Both the position numbers and the translations under genes were made by a program. Below, piece by piece: positions 6,175 to 6,367 of a stretch of DNA of 6,367 nt (positions are counted from its first letter, which is position 1; every line of letters starts with the position of its first letter). The stretch is from an uncultured Rhodanobacteraceae bacterium (GTDB lineage: Bacteria; Pseudomonadota; Gammaproteobacteria; Xanthomonadales; Rhodanobacteraceae), in the NCBI GenBank assembly GCA_913053815.1, contig CAJXGK010000114.1:1-6367 (forward strand), in the 5' to 3' direction. Below the pieces are notes generated by a model. That model was not told the DNA's origin, made no database searches, and was given only the letters and a program-made list of their open reading frames with translations.

Positions 6175-6367
6175 ATGCCGGTCACCCGCTCTGCGAACAG
6201 CTGACAATTCCAGTTTCAGTCTTTGGTACCAGCGCACAGCATGGAACGGTTCCGTTACGCACTAGCCCAATGCCGCCAGCCCGAGCTGGCCGAGGATCTG
6301 GTGTAGGAAACTTTCCTGAGCGCTTGGCGCTATCTCGACAAGCTGCGCGATGTGGTAGCGTCTGAGC
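6175..6367 (+). pseudogene. ECF-type RNA polymerase sigma factor, N-terminal fragment with two in-frame stops (runs off right edge)
   Basis: One frame reads MPVTRSANS, stop, QFQFQSLVPAH then MERFRYALAQCRQPELAEDLV, stop, ETFLSAWRYLDKLRDVVASE to the window edge. The segment matches sigma-70 region 2 of ECF sigma factors, whose hallmark is AEDLVQETFLSAWR. The second stop, TAG at 6304-6306, sits exactly on the conserved glutamine (CAG to TAG). The first, TGA at 6202-6204, is one C-to-T change from CGA (Arg). Region 2 binds core polymerase and the -10 element. It is transcribed away from the pump operon. If translation began at ATG 6241 or TTG 6223, the first stop would be upstream and harmless, but the amber codon would still cut the protein in region 2. 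Regions 3-4 lie outside the window. No good ribosome site is visible before 6175. Confidence 0.72.

Noticed and set aside
6304..6306. Reassigned genetic code with TAG as glutamine
   Set aside because: Only one in-frame TAG at a conserved Gln was found, beside an in-frame TGA. The intact adaptor and long RND frames use no internal TAG, so a mutated gene is simpler.
1..6367. CRISPR array, tRNA, rRNA, insertion sequence or integrase
   Set aside because: No regularly spaced repeats, no tRNA-like clover arms, no transposase sequence and no terminal inverted repeats were seen.

Overview
The window comes from a Gram-negative bacterium, most likely a proteobacterium: the main genes encode the three parts of a tripartite pump that spans inner membrane, periplasm and outer membrane. 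Base composition looks roughly balanced by eye. I cannot name the genus from the sequence.

Layout. From about 5780 down to the left edge, the minus strand holds one tightly packed operon transcribed leftwards, in the order outer-membrane channel (TolC/OEP family), periplasmic adaptor (HlyD/RND membrane-fusion family), RND inner-membrane pump. The adaptor starts 14 bases after the channel gene stops, and the pump start codon overlaps the adaptor stop codon (ATGA). The pump gene runs off the left edge of the window, missing roughly its last two membrane helices. To the right, about 390 bases (5782-6174) hold no convincing gene but several short inverted and direct repeats; this is where the operon promoter and any operator should lie. 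At the right edge, on the plus strand and divergent from the operon, is the start of an ECF-type RNA polymerase sigma factor gene (region 2) interrupted by in-frame stops.

The three pump parts fit each other. The adaptor carries the R-x3-L-x6-S motif that docks onto TolC-type channels, the channel has two OEP repeats, and the pump has the paired aspartates in TM4 typical of proton-driven HAE-type RND proteins. The substrate cannot be read from the sequence.

The striking feature is that three of the four recognisable genes are interrupted. The channel gene has a one-base frameshift near 5359. The pump gene has a frameshift just after TM7 (between 1231 and 1277). The sigma-factor fragment has two in-frame stops, each explained by one C-to-T change. 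Only the adaptor is intact. This is either a decaying locus, a set of assembly errors, or (least likely) real split or recoded genes. Other points of interest are a two-helix N-terminal extension on the adaptor, a rearranged proton-relay charge pattern in the pump, an 8-G tract inside the channel gene, and paired repeat motifs in the intergenic region.
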